Source: Opitutales bacterium
GTDB taxonomy: Bacteria; Verrucomicrobiota; Verrucomicrobiia; Opitutales; Seribacteraceae
Direction of reading: 5' to 3'
DNA: 64,000 nucleotides
Assembly (NCBI GenBank): GCA_028101545.1
Contig: JAOHKZ010000004.1
Location: forward strand, 1-64,000
This document shows, one piece after another, positions 36,100-44,698 of this stretch. Numbering within the stretch: the stretch's first letter is position 1; every line of letters begins with the position of its first letter. The position numbers and the translations under genes were made by a program. The notes beneath the pieces are model-generated. The model had not been told where the DNA came from and ran no database searches. It saw nothing but the letters and a program-made list of their open reading frames with translations.

Positions 36100-37143
36100 A
36101 TGCCAAGACCTGTAACTTTATTCACCGGCCAATGGGCTGATTTATCTTTACCAACTCTCGCCAAAAAAGCTTCGGAGATGGGCTACAATGGCTTGGAATT
36201 AGCCTGTTGGGGCGACCATTTCGATGTTGATAAAGCCGCTGTTTCTAAAAAATATTGTCAGGAAAGATGGGAAATCTTAGGAGATCATAATCTTACGGCA
36301 TTTGCGATCTCAAGTCATTTGGTTGGCCAGGCGATTTGCGACCCTATTGATGAGCGTCATAAATCAATTTTACCTTCAGATGTCTGGGGTGATGGTGATC
36401 CAGAAAAAGTGCGAAAGCGAGCAGCCAAGAAAATGGTCAAAACTGCCAAGGCCTGTCGTAACTTTATTAATGCCAAACCAGGACGTGGAAAGAAGGATGA
36501 TTTTCCAGCTGTTGTAAACGGTTTTACCGGGTCAAGTATTTGGCACTCAATTTATGCATTCCCTCCAACGGATCAGGCATACTGGGATAAGGGTTTTGAG
36601 GATTTTGCCAAACGATTCGGACCTATTTTACAGGAGTTTGAAAAACATAATGTCAATTTCGCACTAGAGGTACATCCGACTGAAATCGCATTTGATATTG
36701 CAACTGCACAGCGAGCTCTTTCTGCAGTAAAAAATCACAAGCGTTTTGGTTTTAATTATGATCCATCCCATTTAGGGTATCAGGGAGTTGATTATGTGAA
36801 GTTTATCCGCACATTTTCAGATCGTATCTATCATGTGCACATGAAAGATGCATGGTGGGGGCACGGAGACGGAACGGTAGGAGTTTTTGGTGGGCATACA
36901 ACATTTTGTGATGCTCGGCGTCAGTGGGATTTCCGGTCAGTAGGGCGCGGGGATGTTAATTTTGAGGAAATCATTGTTGCTTTAAATGATGTTAGGTATG
37001 CTGGACCGCTTTCTATTGAGTGGGAGGATGGCCGAATGGACAGATTTCACGGAGCAACCGAATCCTGTGAATTTGTAAAGGCGCTTGATTTTAAGCCAAA
37101 CGAAATGGCTTTCGATTCTGCGTTCGATAACGAAAATCAATAG
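36100..37143 (+). CDS. Sugar phosphate isomerase/epimerase (xylose-isomerase-like TIM barrel)
   Basis: A 347-residue TIM-barrel enzyme of the AP endonuclease 2/IolE-like superfamily. The family blocks are clear: [77 protein letters not shown] and LSIEWED. The Glu, Asp, His and Glu of these blocks are the likely metal ligands. It should isomerise or epimerise a keto-sugar or cyclitol. It is followed by two Gfo/Idh/MocA dehydrogenases, a common catabolic set in this phylum. Substrate unknown. Confidence 0.88.
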   Translation: MPRPVTLFTGQWADLSLPTLAKKASEMGYNGLELACWGDHFDVDKAAVSKKYCQERWEILGDHNLTAFAISSHLVGQAICDPIDERHKSILPSDVWGDGDPEKVRKRAAKKMVKTAKACRNFINAKPGRGKKDDFPAVVNGFTGSSIWHSIYAFPPTDQAYWDKGFEDFAKRFGPILQEFEKHNVNFALEVHPTEIAFDIATAQRALSAVKNHKRFGFNYDPSHLGYQGVDYVKFIRTFSDRIYHVHMKDAWWGHGDGTVGVFGGHTTFCDARRQWDFRSVGRGDVNFEEIIVALNDVRYAGPLSIEWEDGRMDRFHGATESCEFVKALDFKPNEMAFDSAFDNENQ

Positions 37144-37191
37144 TAACTGTCACTTAATTCTGATTAATCTGATTATTAAAAATCGAAGGAT

Positions 37192-38358
37192 ATGAATAGA
37201 AAATTAAAAATGGGAATGGTTGGGGGTGGACGTGGTGCATTTATTGGTGGAGTCCACCGCCGTGCTGCAAATCTTGACGGACAAATTGAGTTGGTTGCTG
37301 GAGCCTTTTCTTCCGATCCCAAAAAATCTAAGCTTTCGGGGAAAGATTTCTTTATCGATCCTTCTAGAACATATGGTTCGTACCAGGAAATGGCTGAAAA
37401 AGAGGCCTTATTACCTGCGGGCGAACGTATTGATTTTGTCAGTATAGTAGTTCAGAATTATTTACACTTTGATGTGGCCAAAACCTTTTTAAAAGCAGGT
37501 TTTAATGTGATATGTGACAAACCGGTCACTCTCGATCTTTCCCAGGCAAGGGAACTTAAAAAGATAATTACCAAGTCCAAAAAAGTTTTTGCCCTGACCC
37601 ATAATTACACTGGTTATCCCATGGTCAAGCAGGCACGAGATATGGTTAAGAAGGGTAAGCTTGGGAAAATTATAAAAGTAGTCTGTGAGTACCCTCAGGG
37701 TTATGCAATTACTGCTCTAACTGGCGAAACTAAGGCAATTTCAAATTGGCGTGCGGATCCAAAAATTGCTGGTGTTTCCAATTGTATGGGAGATATCGGA
37801 ACCCATGCGGAGAATTTGGTTCATTATATTTCTGGTTTGGAGATAGACTCCTTATGTGCGGATCTATCCGTCAATATTCCCGGTCGTACTTTAGATGATG
37901 ACGGAAATGTACTGGTTCGGTTCAAAGGTGGAGCCCGCGGTATCATATACGCTTCACAAATATCCAATGGCGATGAGAACAATTTAAACATTCGGGTATA
38001 CGGGACTAAGAAATCCCTTGAATGGCACCAGGAGCACCCCAATGAATTAATCGTAAAGGATGCCCGGGCACCCAGGGAAATTTATCGTCGAGGAAATGAT
38101 TATATCACTGGAGCTGCTGCTGACTGTACTCGAATACCATTTGGGCACCCTGAAGGTTTTATTGAAGCTTTTGCCAATGTTTATAATTCTGCAATGGTCG
38201 CAGTGAAAGACGAGATTGCCGGAAAATTCCCTAGGAAATCCGGTTATGATTATCCAGATATCCGAGATGGAATAATTGGAATGGCATTTATTGAGACCGT
38301 TGTAAAAAGTTCTAAGGCTAAGGAAAAATGGGTGAAGTTTCCATCCATTCCTAAATAA
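37192..38358 (+). CDS. Gfo/Idh/MocA family oxidoreductase, 1
   Basis: A 388-residue NAD(P)-dependent dehydrogenase. The Rossmann fold opens with GMVGGGRGAFIGGVHR, the EKP-type motif is CDKPVT with the catalytic Lys, and the C-terminal substrate domain includes NWRADPKIAGVSNCMGDIGTHAEN with the catalytic Asp/His. A GAAGGA ribosome site precedes the ATG. Its place 48 bases after the TIM-barrel gene suggests they act on the same sugar or inositol-like compound. Confidence 0.92.
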   Translation: MNRKLKMGMVGGGRGAFIGGVHRRAANLDGQIELVAGAFSSDPKKSKLSGKDFFIDPSRTYGSYQEMAEKEALLPAGERIDFVSIVVQNYLHFDVAKTFLKAGFNVICDKPVTLDLSQARELKKIITKSKKVFALTHNYTGYPMVKQARDMVKKGKLGKIIKVVCEYPQGYAITALTGETKAISNWRADPKIAGVSNCMGDIGTHAENLVHYISGLEIDSLCADLSVNIPGRTLDDDGNVLVRFKGGARGIIYASQISNGDENNLNIRVYGTKKSLEWHQEHPNELIVKDARAPREIYRRGNDYITGAAADCTRIPFGHPEGFIEAFANVYNSAMVAVKDEIAGKFPRKSGYDYPDIRDGIIGMAFIETVVKSSKAKEKWVKFPSIPK

Positions 38359-38387
38359 ACCAAAACCAAATTTAAAAAGGAGGCTAA

Positions 38388-39470
38388 ATGACAATAAAAA
38401 TTGGAGTAATTGGAGCAGGAGGAATGTTACAATATCATGCCGCTGGTTTCCGAGCCGCCGGAGCGGAAATTCTTGCAATATGCGATATGAATCAGACCGC
38501 TGCTAAAAAAGCAGCAGAGCTTTATGATGTACCGCATGTATTTTCAGATTCTGCGGAAATGCTTGATCAATTAAAAGAATTGGACGCAGTTAGTATAATC
38601 ACGCCCAATCGAACTCATCGTCCTTTAGCCATTCAGGTTTTACAGGCTGGTCGGCATGTGTTTTGTGAAAAGCCACCGGCATTAAATGCGGCTGAAGTTT
38701 CTGAAATGAAAGATGCCTCGGAGAGTGCAGGTAAGACATTAATGTTTAACTTTAATAACCGGGCTCGTCCGGAATCTTATGCTCTGAGAAATTATATTGA
38801 AGCAGGTGAAGTCGGACAGATCAATTCAGCACAGGCAAAATGGATTAGACGCACAGGCATTCCTGGTTTTGGTGGCTGGTTTACGAATAAAGAATTGTCA
38901 GGTGGTGGTCCCTTAATTGATTTGCTCCATATGGTCGATCTTGCTCTGTATTATATGGACTATCCTGAACCGTCTTGTGTTTTGGCTCAGACATTTTCCG
39001 ATTTTATAACCGATAAAAATTTCAAAGGACCTTGGGGAATCCCTGATGTTGCAGATGGTGTTACTGATGTTGAGAGTGCTTCTCATGGTTTTATTAAATT
39101 TAAAACAGGCCAAGTTTTATCGTTTCAGGTATCATGGGCGGAGATGGTAAAGAGAGAAGAGGTGTCAGTTACATTTCAGGGGCAAAAAGCGGGAGGAATG
39201 ATTCGCCGCTTTTTTGGGTCTGATGGTTTGGATGATACCGCCATTGATGATTGTGAATTTTATGTTCAGGAGCATGGACGTTCAGTAAACCGGTCCATTG
39301 TAACCGAAGCAAATGAAGATATGGGCCGTATCCGTTCAGCTGAGAATTTCGTTAGGACAATTGCCGGGGAGGAAGCACCTCTTAATACTCCTGAGCAAGC
39401 CCTTTCATTAATGAGAATAATTGATGCAACATACGAATCGGCTCAAACGGGAAACCCAGTTACAATTTAA
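38388..39470 (+). CDS. Gfo/Idh/MocA family oxidoreductase, 2
   Basis: A 360-residue dehydrogenase only distantly like the preceding one. The nucleotide-binding motif is IGVIGAGGMLQYH, the EKP motif is CEKPPALN, and the substrate-domain block GGGPLIDLLHMVDLALYYMD holds the conserved Asp/His. It has a strong AGGAGG ribosome site 29 bases after the first oxidoreductase stop. Two different dehydrogenases with an isomerase suggest oxidation to a keto intermediate and later reduction. Confidence 0.92.
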   Translation: MTIKIGVIGAGGMLQYHAAGFRAAGAEILAICDMNQTAAKKAAELYDVPHVFSDSAEMLDQLKELDAVSIITPNRTHRPLAIQVLQAGRHVFCEKPPALNAAEVSEMKDASESAGKTLMFNFNNRARPESYALRNYIEAGEVGQINSAQAKWIRRTGIPGFGGWFTNKELSGGGPLIDLLHMVDLALYYMDYPEPSCVLAQTFSDFITDKNFKGPWGIPDVADGVTDVESASHGFIKFKTGQVLSFQVSWAEMVKREEVSVTFQGQKAGGMIRRFFGSDGLDDTAIDDCEFYVQEHGRSVNRSIVTEANEDMGRIRSAENFVRTIAGEEAPLNTPEQALSLMRIIDATYESAQTGNPVTI

Positions 39471-39546
39471 AATGCAAAGGGTTTCTTTTGTTGCCGTTTG
39501 AACCTTGCCTCTCGACCTGATTTGGTTCATTATGATCTTTTAAATT

Positions 39547-39861
39547 ATGGGTAAACAATACAATAAGGTTATAAAGCGTCGTAGAAGAGCCGCTTATGTT
39601 GCAAAGAAAAAAGCAGCCATTAAAGAATTAGTGGGAAAATCTGGTAAGGCTACAAAATCGAAAGTTGCTAAGCCAAAGGCGGTGCGTAAGCCAGCCGCAA
39701 AAAAAGAAAAAGTTGTCGAAGCGAAACCCGATCCTGTTGCTGAAAAAGCGAAACCAGTTGATGTCTTGGGTCCCGATGATGCTGTTGAAGCGGAATCTGC
39801 GACCAAAGAAAAAGCAGCTGATAAGCCACAGCAAGAATCAGCTGGTACGGTCGAGAGTTAA
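39547..39861 (+). CDS. Small basic Lys/Ala-rich protein (MGKQYNKV family)
   Basis: A 104-residue protein. The first 30 residues (MGKQYNKVIKRRRRAAYVAKK and on) are strongly basic, the middle is Lys/Ala/Pro repeats like histone H1 tails, and the last third is acidic. Similar openings are, as I recall, common in Verrucomicrobia and annotated only as hypothetical. Nucleic-acid binding is likely from composition, but no structure or role is known. It is a single gene between catabolic genes and a secreted orphan. Confidence 0.7.
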   Translation: MGKQYNKVIKRRRRAAYVAKKKAAIKELVGKSGKATKSKVAKPKAVRKPAAKKEKVVEAKPDPVAEKAKPVDVLGPDDAVEAESATKEKAADKPQQESAGTVES

Positions 39862-39874
39862 GCATTATTTTTAC

Positions 39875-40348
39875 ATGATTGTGAGCAAGCTTTTCGTCCT
39901 GCTCTTCGGTTTTTTATCTTTTTCAAATTTTGGAATTTCCAAAACCGAATTACCGAGACTTTCAATCAGGTATTTTCAGTCTTCAGAATTAACGAGAATA
40001 CCTGAGTATTTCTCAGGTGAGGAATTCACAGGCAAAAAAATCTTTTGTAGAAGTACAGAAGCTCGTGAGGGAATTTATTTTTCATTTCCAATTCCTCAGA
40101 CCATTCTTTCTGGTCCTGAAGACTACAATGTAGAACTTTCTATTATCAGAAATGGTAGTTCAAAGACTGAAATTTTTTCTTTCACTTTACCGGAGGAAAT
40201 AGAAGGAAAAACAGAAGTTTTTGTTGGAATTACTGGAAAAGATTGGCCTAAAACTGATCATAGGCTTAGTGCCTGGCACATGGCAGTAAAGGATTCGAAG
40301 GGATCAATTATCTTTTGGAAAAAAAGTTTTCTTTGGGATCACGAGTAA
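39875..40348 (+). CDS. Secreted protein of unknown function
   Basis: A 157-residue protein from the ATG at 39875, giving a good signal peptide (MIVSKLFVLLFGFLSFSNFG). The open frame extends 210 bases further upstream but that part overlaps the basic-protein gene in another frame and is Lys-rich noise, so I reject it. The mature part is a predicted beta-rich domain (YNVELSIIRNGSSKTEIFSF, GKDWPKTDHRLSAWHMAVKD). No family recognised. It lies 13 bases after the basic-protein gene. Confidence 0.65.
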   Translation: MIVSKLFVLLFGFLSFSNFGISKTELPRLSIRYFQSSELTRIPEYFSGEEFTGKKIFCRSTEAREGIYFSFPIPQTILSGPEDYNVELSIIRNGSSKTEIFSFTLPEEIEGKTEVFVGITGKDWPKTDHRLSAWHMAVKDSKGSIIFWKKSFLWDHE

Positions 40349-40370
40349 TAATTGGTCAGTTTTATGCTCG

Positions 40371-41237
40371 ATGTCCCAATGGAAAGAATTAGCTCACCCA
40401 AATAATTTTAGCATATTAGGTCTGAAGGAAACCCTTGAGGGTGGGCAAACTTTCTCGTGGTGTCCTACCTCAACTAGTACATGGATTGGGTGCTTTCGGT
40501 CAAAAGTAGTTGAATTAAAGTTTAAAGATGGAATTCTATTTTGGAAAACACCTAATGGTGGTACTATTACAGAAGAAGAGATAAAAGATTATCTTTGGCT
40601 TGATTCCGAGTATGACGGGGCAATTGATCAACTGCCATGGCGAAGTGATCATGTACTCGCAAAATGTGTTAAAGCATTACCAGGTTTAACTATTTTAAAT
40701 CAACCATTGGATGAGGTGCTTTTCTATTTTATTTTAAGTTCTGCGAAAAGTATTCCCCAAATTAAGGAAATTGGATCTTTGGTCTGTCAAAAATGGGGGA
40801 AATCATTGGGCAATAATTTATGGAGTTTTCCTGGATGGTCAAAATTGTCCAAAGTCAGTGAAGATGAATTTCGAAAATTAAAATTAGGATATCGTGCAAA
40901 GTATATTCACGATGTCGCACAGGTAGTGGGAAATGACCCTTATTACTTCTCGACTATTTCCCAGTTGTCTTACATTGATGCTAAATCTGAGTTAATTCGC
41001 CTTCCAGGGGTAGGTCCTAAAATTGCTGATTGTGCACTCTTATTTGGTGCGAACAAAACAGAAGCTTTTCCGATTGATACCTGGATTGCCAAAGTTCTTG
41101 ATTCTCATTACGGACTGGAGCCTTTTACCTATTCTCAAAAAGCTTTATTTGCCCGTAAGCATTTCGGATTATTTTGTGGCCTTGCCCAACAGTTTTTATT
41201 TTCGGGCGAAAGATTGGGTCTTATTAAATCTAAGTAA
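40371..41237 (+). CDS. ogg: OGG1-like 8-oxoguanine DNA glycosylase (HhH-GPD)
   Basis: A 288-residue base-excision repair enzyme. The N-terminal domain has LEGGQTFSW as in OGG1 proteins. The helix-hairpin-helix LPGVGPKIADCALLFG carries the catalytic Lys217, and AFPIDTW the catalytic Asp236. The LGYRAKYI block also fits. At the site of human Asn149 (SSNNN) it has SSAKS, so recognition of the orphan cytosine may differ. It removes oxidised guanine from DNA. It is cytoplasmic and closely spaced after the secreted orphan. Confidence 0.85.
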   Translation: MSQWKELAHPNNFSILGLKETLEGGQTFSWCPTSTSTWIGCFRSKVVELKFKDGILFWKTPNGGTITEEEIKDYLWLDSEYDGAIDQLPWRSDHVLAKCVKALPGLTILNQPLDEVLFYFILSSAKSIPQIKEIGSLVCQKWGKSLGNNLWSFPGWSKLSKVSEDEFRKLKLGYRAKYIHDVAQVVGNDPYYFSTISQLSYIDAKSELIRLPGVGPKIADCALLFGANKTEAFPIDTWIAKVLDSHYGLEPFTYSQKALFARKHFGLFCGLAQQFLFSGERLGLIKSK

Positions 41238-41301
41238 ATATTATTTTTATTTGATTTTATATTAAAAAAGAATCCGTCCGTTTTGGCTGGAATAAAGGAG
41301 G

Positions 41302-41317
41302 TGGCACAAATATTGCA
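41302..41317 (+). promoter_or_regulatory. Sigma-54 (RpoN) promoter candidate
   Basis: TGGCACAAATATTGCA matches the sigma-54 consensus TGGCACG-N4-TTGCA at every defined position but the G after CAC, and the GG and GC pairs have the required 10-base spacing. Transcription would start near 41328, 63 bases before the ATP-grasp ATG at 41391. An enhancer-binding activator would be needed; none is encoded nearby. Confidence 0.65.
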
Positions 41318-41390
41318 CGAAACATTGTAATCATGTGTTTACCAAATCTTACAGTGACCTCAACTGTTACAATGTTATAGGAACTTCATA

Positions 41391-42839
41391 ATGAATTCCG
41401 GTCAATTTTCAAATTATCAAACAAAAAGTTTCTTTGATGAAATGTTTTATTTTGATGAAAAAACTGTGGTTAAACCTCATTATGAAAAAGTGTACAAGCG
41501 CTTAAACGGATTAAGTGCAGATGAATTAGATGCGAAAAGATCTCAGGCGGTAAGTTCTTTTTTGGAACATGGCGTAACCTTTACCGTTTATGACGATAGT
41601 GATGGAATCGAAAGAGTATTTCCTTTTGACTTAATTCCTAGAGTTATTCCTAAGGCAGAATGGGTAATTGTTGAACAAGGCCTGAAACAGAGAATCCTCG
41701 CACTTAATCTTTTTCTTCATGATATTTACCATCAGGCAAGGATTCTCAAAGAAGGTATTATACCAAAAGAAATTGTTGAAACATGCCCTTATTATCGAAA
41801 AGAAATAATTGGATTCGATGTTCCGCAAGATATTTATATACACATTTGTGGTAGCGACCTGATAAGAAATGAAGAGGGTACTTATATGGTGCTCGAAGAT
41901 AATGGACGTTGCCCCTCTGGTGTATCTTACCTTTTGGAAAATCGTGCTATTATGAAAAGAGCATTTCCAAAGACTTACCAATCAATGGAGGTGTGCTCAG
42001 TCGAGGCTTATCCGGAATTACTTTTAAGAACATTGGAACATTTATCCCCTAGGCAGTCTCAAAAACCGGTTTGTGTCTTACTCTCGCCAGGAGTTTATAA
42101 TAGTGCCTACTTCGAACATACTTTTTTAGCCCGTCAAATGGGAATAGAAATAGTGGAAGGTCGTGATTTAATCGCAATTGATAATTATGTGTTTATGAGA
42201 ACCACTTTGGGGTTGGTTCAGGTAGATGTTATATACAGACGACTAGATGATGACTATATTGATCCGCTTTTCTTTAAAAATGATTCTATTTTGGGTGTGC
42301 CTGGATTAATGGAAGCTTATTTAAAAGGAAATGTATCTTTAGCAAATGCGGTTGGTACGGGTCTGGCAGATGACAAAGTAACCTATGCTTTTGTTCCTGA
42401 AATGATTAAATTTTATTTAGGGCAGGATCCTATTTTGGAAAGTGTACCAACTTATCTTTGTTGGAGGGAGAAGGATCGGAATTATGTCCTTGAGAATTTG
42501 GACAAACTTGTAGTTAAGCCTGCGAATGAGTCTGGAGGTTATGGAATGCTTATCGGGACTGCATCGACAAAGCAGGAGCGAAATGATTTTAAATTTAGAA
42601 TAAAGGAAAACCCGCGGGAATATATTGCTCAGCCAATAATTTCTCTTTCTCGACACCCTACATTTTGCGATGAAGGCGTCATGGGACGCCATGTTGATTT
42701 ACGGCCTTTTATTCTCTACGGGAAAGACATAGAGATTGTCCCTGGTGGTCTTACACGTGTCGCGTTAAAAAAAGATTCTTTAGTCGTTAATTCATCGCAG
42801 GGCGGTGGAAGCAAAGACACTTGGGTTCTGAAAAATTAA
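41391..42839 (+). CDS. Circularly permuted ATP-grasp protein
   Basis: A 482-residue protein of the circularly permuted ATP-grasp family. Visible blocks are the opening YFDEKTVVKPHYEKVYKRLNGLS, the domain IPRVIPKAEWVIVEQGLKQR, YMVLEDNGRCPSGVSYLLENR, and the ATP-grasp C-terminal elements VVKPANESGGYGM and GGGSKDTWVL. The family is predicted to ligate amine and carboxylate groups, forming small peptides or amides. It is the first gene of the trio with alpha-E and transglutaminase proteins and is downstream of the sigma-54 site. No product is known. Confidence 0.9.
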   Translation: MNSGQFSNYQTKSFFDEMFYFDEKTVVKPHYEKVYKRLNGLSADELDAKRSQAVSSFLEHGVTFTVYDDSDGIERVFPFDLIPRVIPKAEWVIVEQGLKQRILALNLFLHDIYHQARILKEGIIPKEIVETCPYYRKEIIGFDVPQDIYIHICGSDLIRNEEGTYMVLEDNGRCPSGVSYLLENRAIMKRAFPKTYQSMEVCSVEAYPELLLRTLEHLSPRQSQKPVCVLLSPGVYNSAYFEHTFLARQMGIEIVEGRDLIAIDNYVFMRTTLGLVQVDVIYRRLDDDYIDPLFFKNDSILGVPGLMEAYLKGNVSLANAVGTGLADDKVTYAFVPEMIKFYLGQDPILESVPTYLCWREKDRNYVLENLDKLVVKPANESGGYGMLIGTASTKQERNDFKFRIKENPREYIAQPIISLSRHPTFCDEGVMGRHVDLRPFILYGKDIEIVPGGLTRVALKKDSLVVNSSQGGGSKDTWVLKN

Positions 42840-42842
42840 GTT

Positions 42843-43814
42843 ATGTTATCAAGAGTGGCAGATAATTTATATTGGATGAGCCGTTATATTGAGCGTGCGG
42901 AAAGCATTACTCGTATGGTTGAAGTAAATCAAAGTTCATCTCTAGAGTTTATTGAAGATGCTTTATCAGAGTTTTGGGAGCCTGTATTGAAAGCAATTTG
43001 TGCTTCTGAAATATTTAATGAACACACAAAAATAGATATTGGACAGTTTCTTTTTTTTGGCTCGGGTTTTCCCAACTCGGTGAAAAATTGTTTTCTTTAT
43101 GCAAGAGAAAATGCTCGTATGGTGAGAGATCAACTGTCTGTTGAAATGTGGGTTGAGTTGAACAATATTTATCTTTTCTTTCAATCTGGTCAGGCGGAAG
43201 CGACCTTTCTACAAAACCCGCAGGAGTTTTTTCAAAAAGTAATAAAGTTCTCGCTCGTTTTTCAAGGCTTATCCGGTGCTACAATTCCACACGATGAAGG
43301 ATGGCGCTTTATGGCACTTGGTACATACCTGGAAAGAGCAGACCAAACTAGCCGTATGCTTGACACATTGACCTTTCAGAAGCATGAACCGACACGTTTA
43401 GATTTACTTGCCGTTTTACGTTCTTGTGTAGCTCAAACTGCATTTCGACGACAATATAAAGGTGAGCTTTCAATGACAAATGTTGCAGACTACTTACTTT
43501 TTTCTAGAGATTTTCCAAGATCTATAAGGTTTTCAATTCGATGTATCGATGAAAACCTCCATTCACTTTCTGGAGTCCCTTCTGGAAACTTTTCCAATGA
43601 GGCGGAAAGATTAATCGGAAGTTCTCTTGCGATGGTTAATTTTACTGATATCAAAATTGTGATGTCCAACGGATTGCACCAGACTATTGATGATTTACAA
43701 AGAAAGCTCATAAATGTTGGTCAGTGCATTTTTGAAACTTATGTTCTGTTACCCTTTGAATTACAAAGTGCGGAAAAATCCACTTTTATTCAGGCACAAT
43801 CTCAGCAACAATAA
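42843..43814 (+). CDS. Alpha-E domain protein
   Basis: A 323-residue helical protein of the alpha-E family. It opens with the signature MLSRVADNLYWMSRYIERAE and has the later GWRFMALGTYLERADQTSRMLD repeat, each with a conserved Arg/Glu helix. These proteins always accompany circularly permuted ATP-grasp genes, sometimes fused to them, and are thought to be part of the same enzyme complex. Three bases separate it from the ATP-grasp gene, so they are translationally linked. Cytoplasmic; no signal peptide. Confidence 0.9.
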   Translation: MLSRVADNLYWMSRYIERAESITRMVEVNQSSSLEFIEDALSEFWEPVLKAICASEIFNEHTKIDIGQFLFFGSGFPNSVKNCFLYARENARMVRDQLSVEMWVELNNIYLFFQSGQAEATFLQNPQEFFQKVIKFSLVFQGLSGATIPHDEGWRFMALGTYLERADQTSRMLDTLTFQKHEPTRLDLLAVLRSCVAQTAFRRQYKGELSMTNVADYLLFSRDFPRSIRFSIRCIDENLHSLSGVPSGNFSNEAERLIGSSLAMVNFTDIKIVMSNGLHQTIDDLQRKLINVGQCIFETYVLLPFELQSAEKSTFIQAQSQQQ

Positions 43815-43835
43815 TCAACCCGATTGATTTAAGTA

Positions 43836-44690
43836 ATGCGCTTGTATGTTTTTCATAAGACGGTTTACAGATATCCGGACCAAGTTAGTAACAGTTTCAA
43901 TGAAATGCGCTTGCACCCGTTGTCTAATGATTTGCAGAAATGTGAATCTTGCTTGATCAGCGTTCTGCCCACTACCTGCATGCGTGAGTACCTAGATTTA
44001 AATGGTAATCTGGTTCAGTACTTTGAGATACCAGAACCACATTTAAAACTCTTGATAGAGGCACGTTCCACTGTCAACACTGTAAAGCGCGTGGATTTTG
44101 ACGAGTTTCCTTACGGAACAACGATGGATAAATTGAGAGATATAGAAAAGAATTTTAATTGCAGGAATTATCTACAAAGCTCCAGTTATGTTGAGATTAC
44201 TCCAACTGTCTGGAAAGAGGCTGTTGATGTGAGGGGTAATTCAAATGATGTTTTTCAAACAGCTTATCAAATTATGGAATTTATTTATTTAAATTACGAA
44301 TATTCAAATTCTACAACAACGGTTGATACCCTATCCAGTTCAATAATAAAAAAAAGAAAAGGCGTTTGCCAGGATTTTGCCCATGTCGCAATAGCGATGT
44401 GCCGAAGCTTGGGGATTCCCGCAAGATATGTGAGTGGATATTTTTTTGATCATACCAGGAACCGTTCAATGCGTGGGTCAGAAGCTTCCCACGCATGGAT
44501 CGAAGTCTTAATAAATGGACATGGATGGTATGGATTAGATCCAACGAATAATCGTGTGGTCGATGAAACATACATTATTCTTGGTTCGGGTAGGGATTAT
44601 CGGGATGTCGCTCCAATTACTGGAACATACTTCGGCCGACTGCCTACGAGTATGGATGTGGATGTGTCGGTTAAGAAACTGGGAAACTAA
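43836..44690 (+). CDS. Transglutaminase-like cysteine protease/transferase
   Basis: A 284-residue protein with the N-terminal bacterial transglutaminase-like beta domain (1-100) and the catalytic core: Cys178 in GVCQDFAHVAIAMCRSLGIPARYVSGY, His219 in ASHAWIEV and Asp235 in GLDPTNN. No signal peptide is seen. It completes the ATP-grasp/alpha-E/transglutaminase set, where it is predicted to cut or transfer the peptide-like product. It follows the alpha-E gene by 21 bases and is convergent with an oligopeptide transporter ATPase. Confidence 0.9.
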   Translation: MRLYVFHKTVYRYPDQVSNSFNEMRLHPLSNDLQKCESCLISVLPTTCMREYLDLNGNLVQYFEIPEPHLKLLIEARSTVNTVKRVDFDEFPYGTTMDKLRDIEKNFNCRNYLQSSSYVEITPTVWKEAVDVRGNSNDVFQTAYQIMEFIYLNYEYSNSTTTVDTLSSSIIKKRKGVCQDFAHVAIAMCRSLGIPARYVSGYFFDHTRNRSMRGSEASHAWIEVLINGHGWYGLDPTNNRVVDETYIILGSGRDYRDVAPITGTYFGRLPTSMDVDVSVKKLGN

Positions 44691-44698
44691 ATTTTTTT

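Noticed and set aside
39665..39874. Upstream extension of the secreted orphan to a 227-residue protein
   Set aside because: The extra 70 residues overlap the basic-protein gene in another frame, are Lys/Gln-rich noise, and would bury the clear signal peptide starting at 39875.
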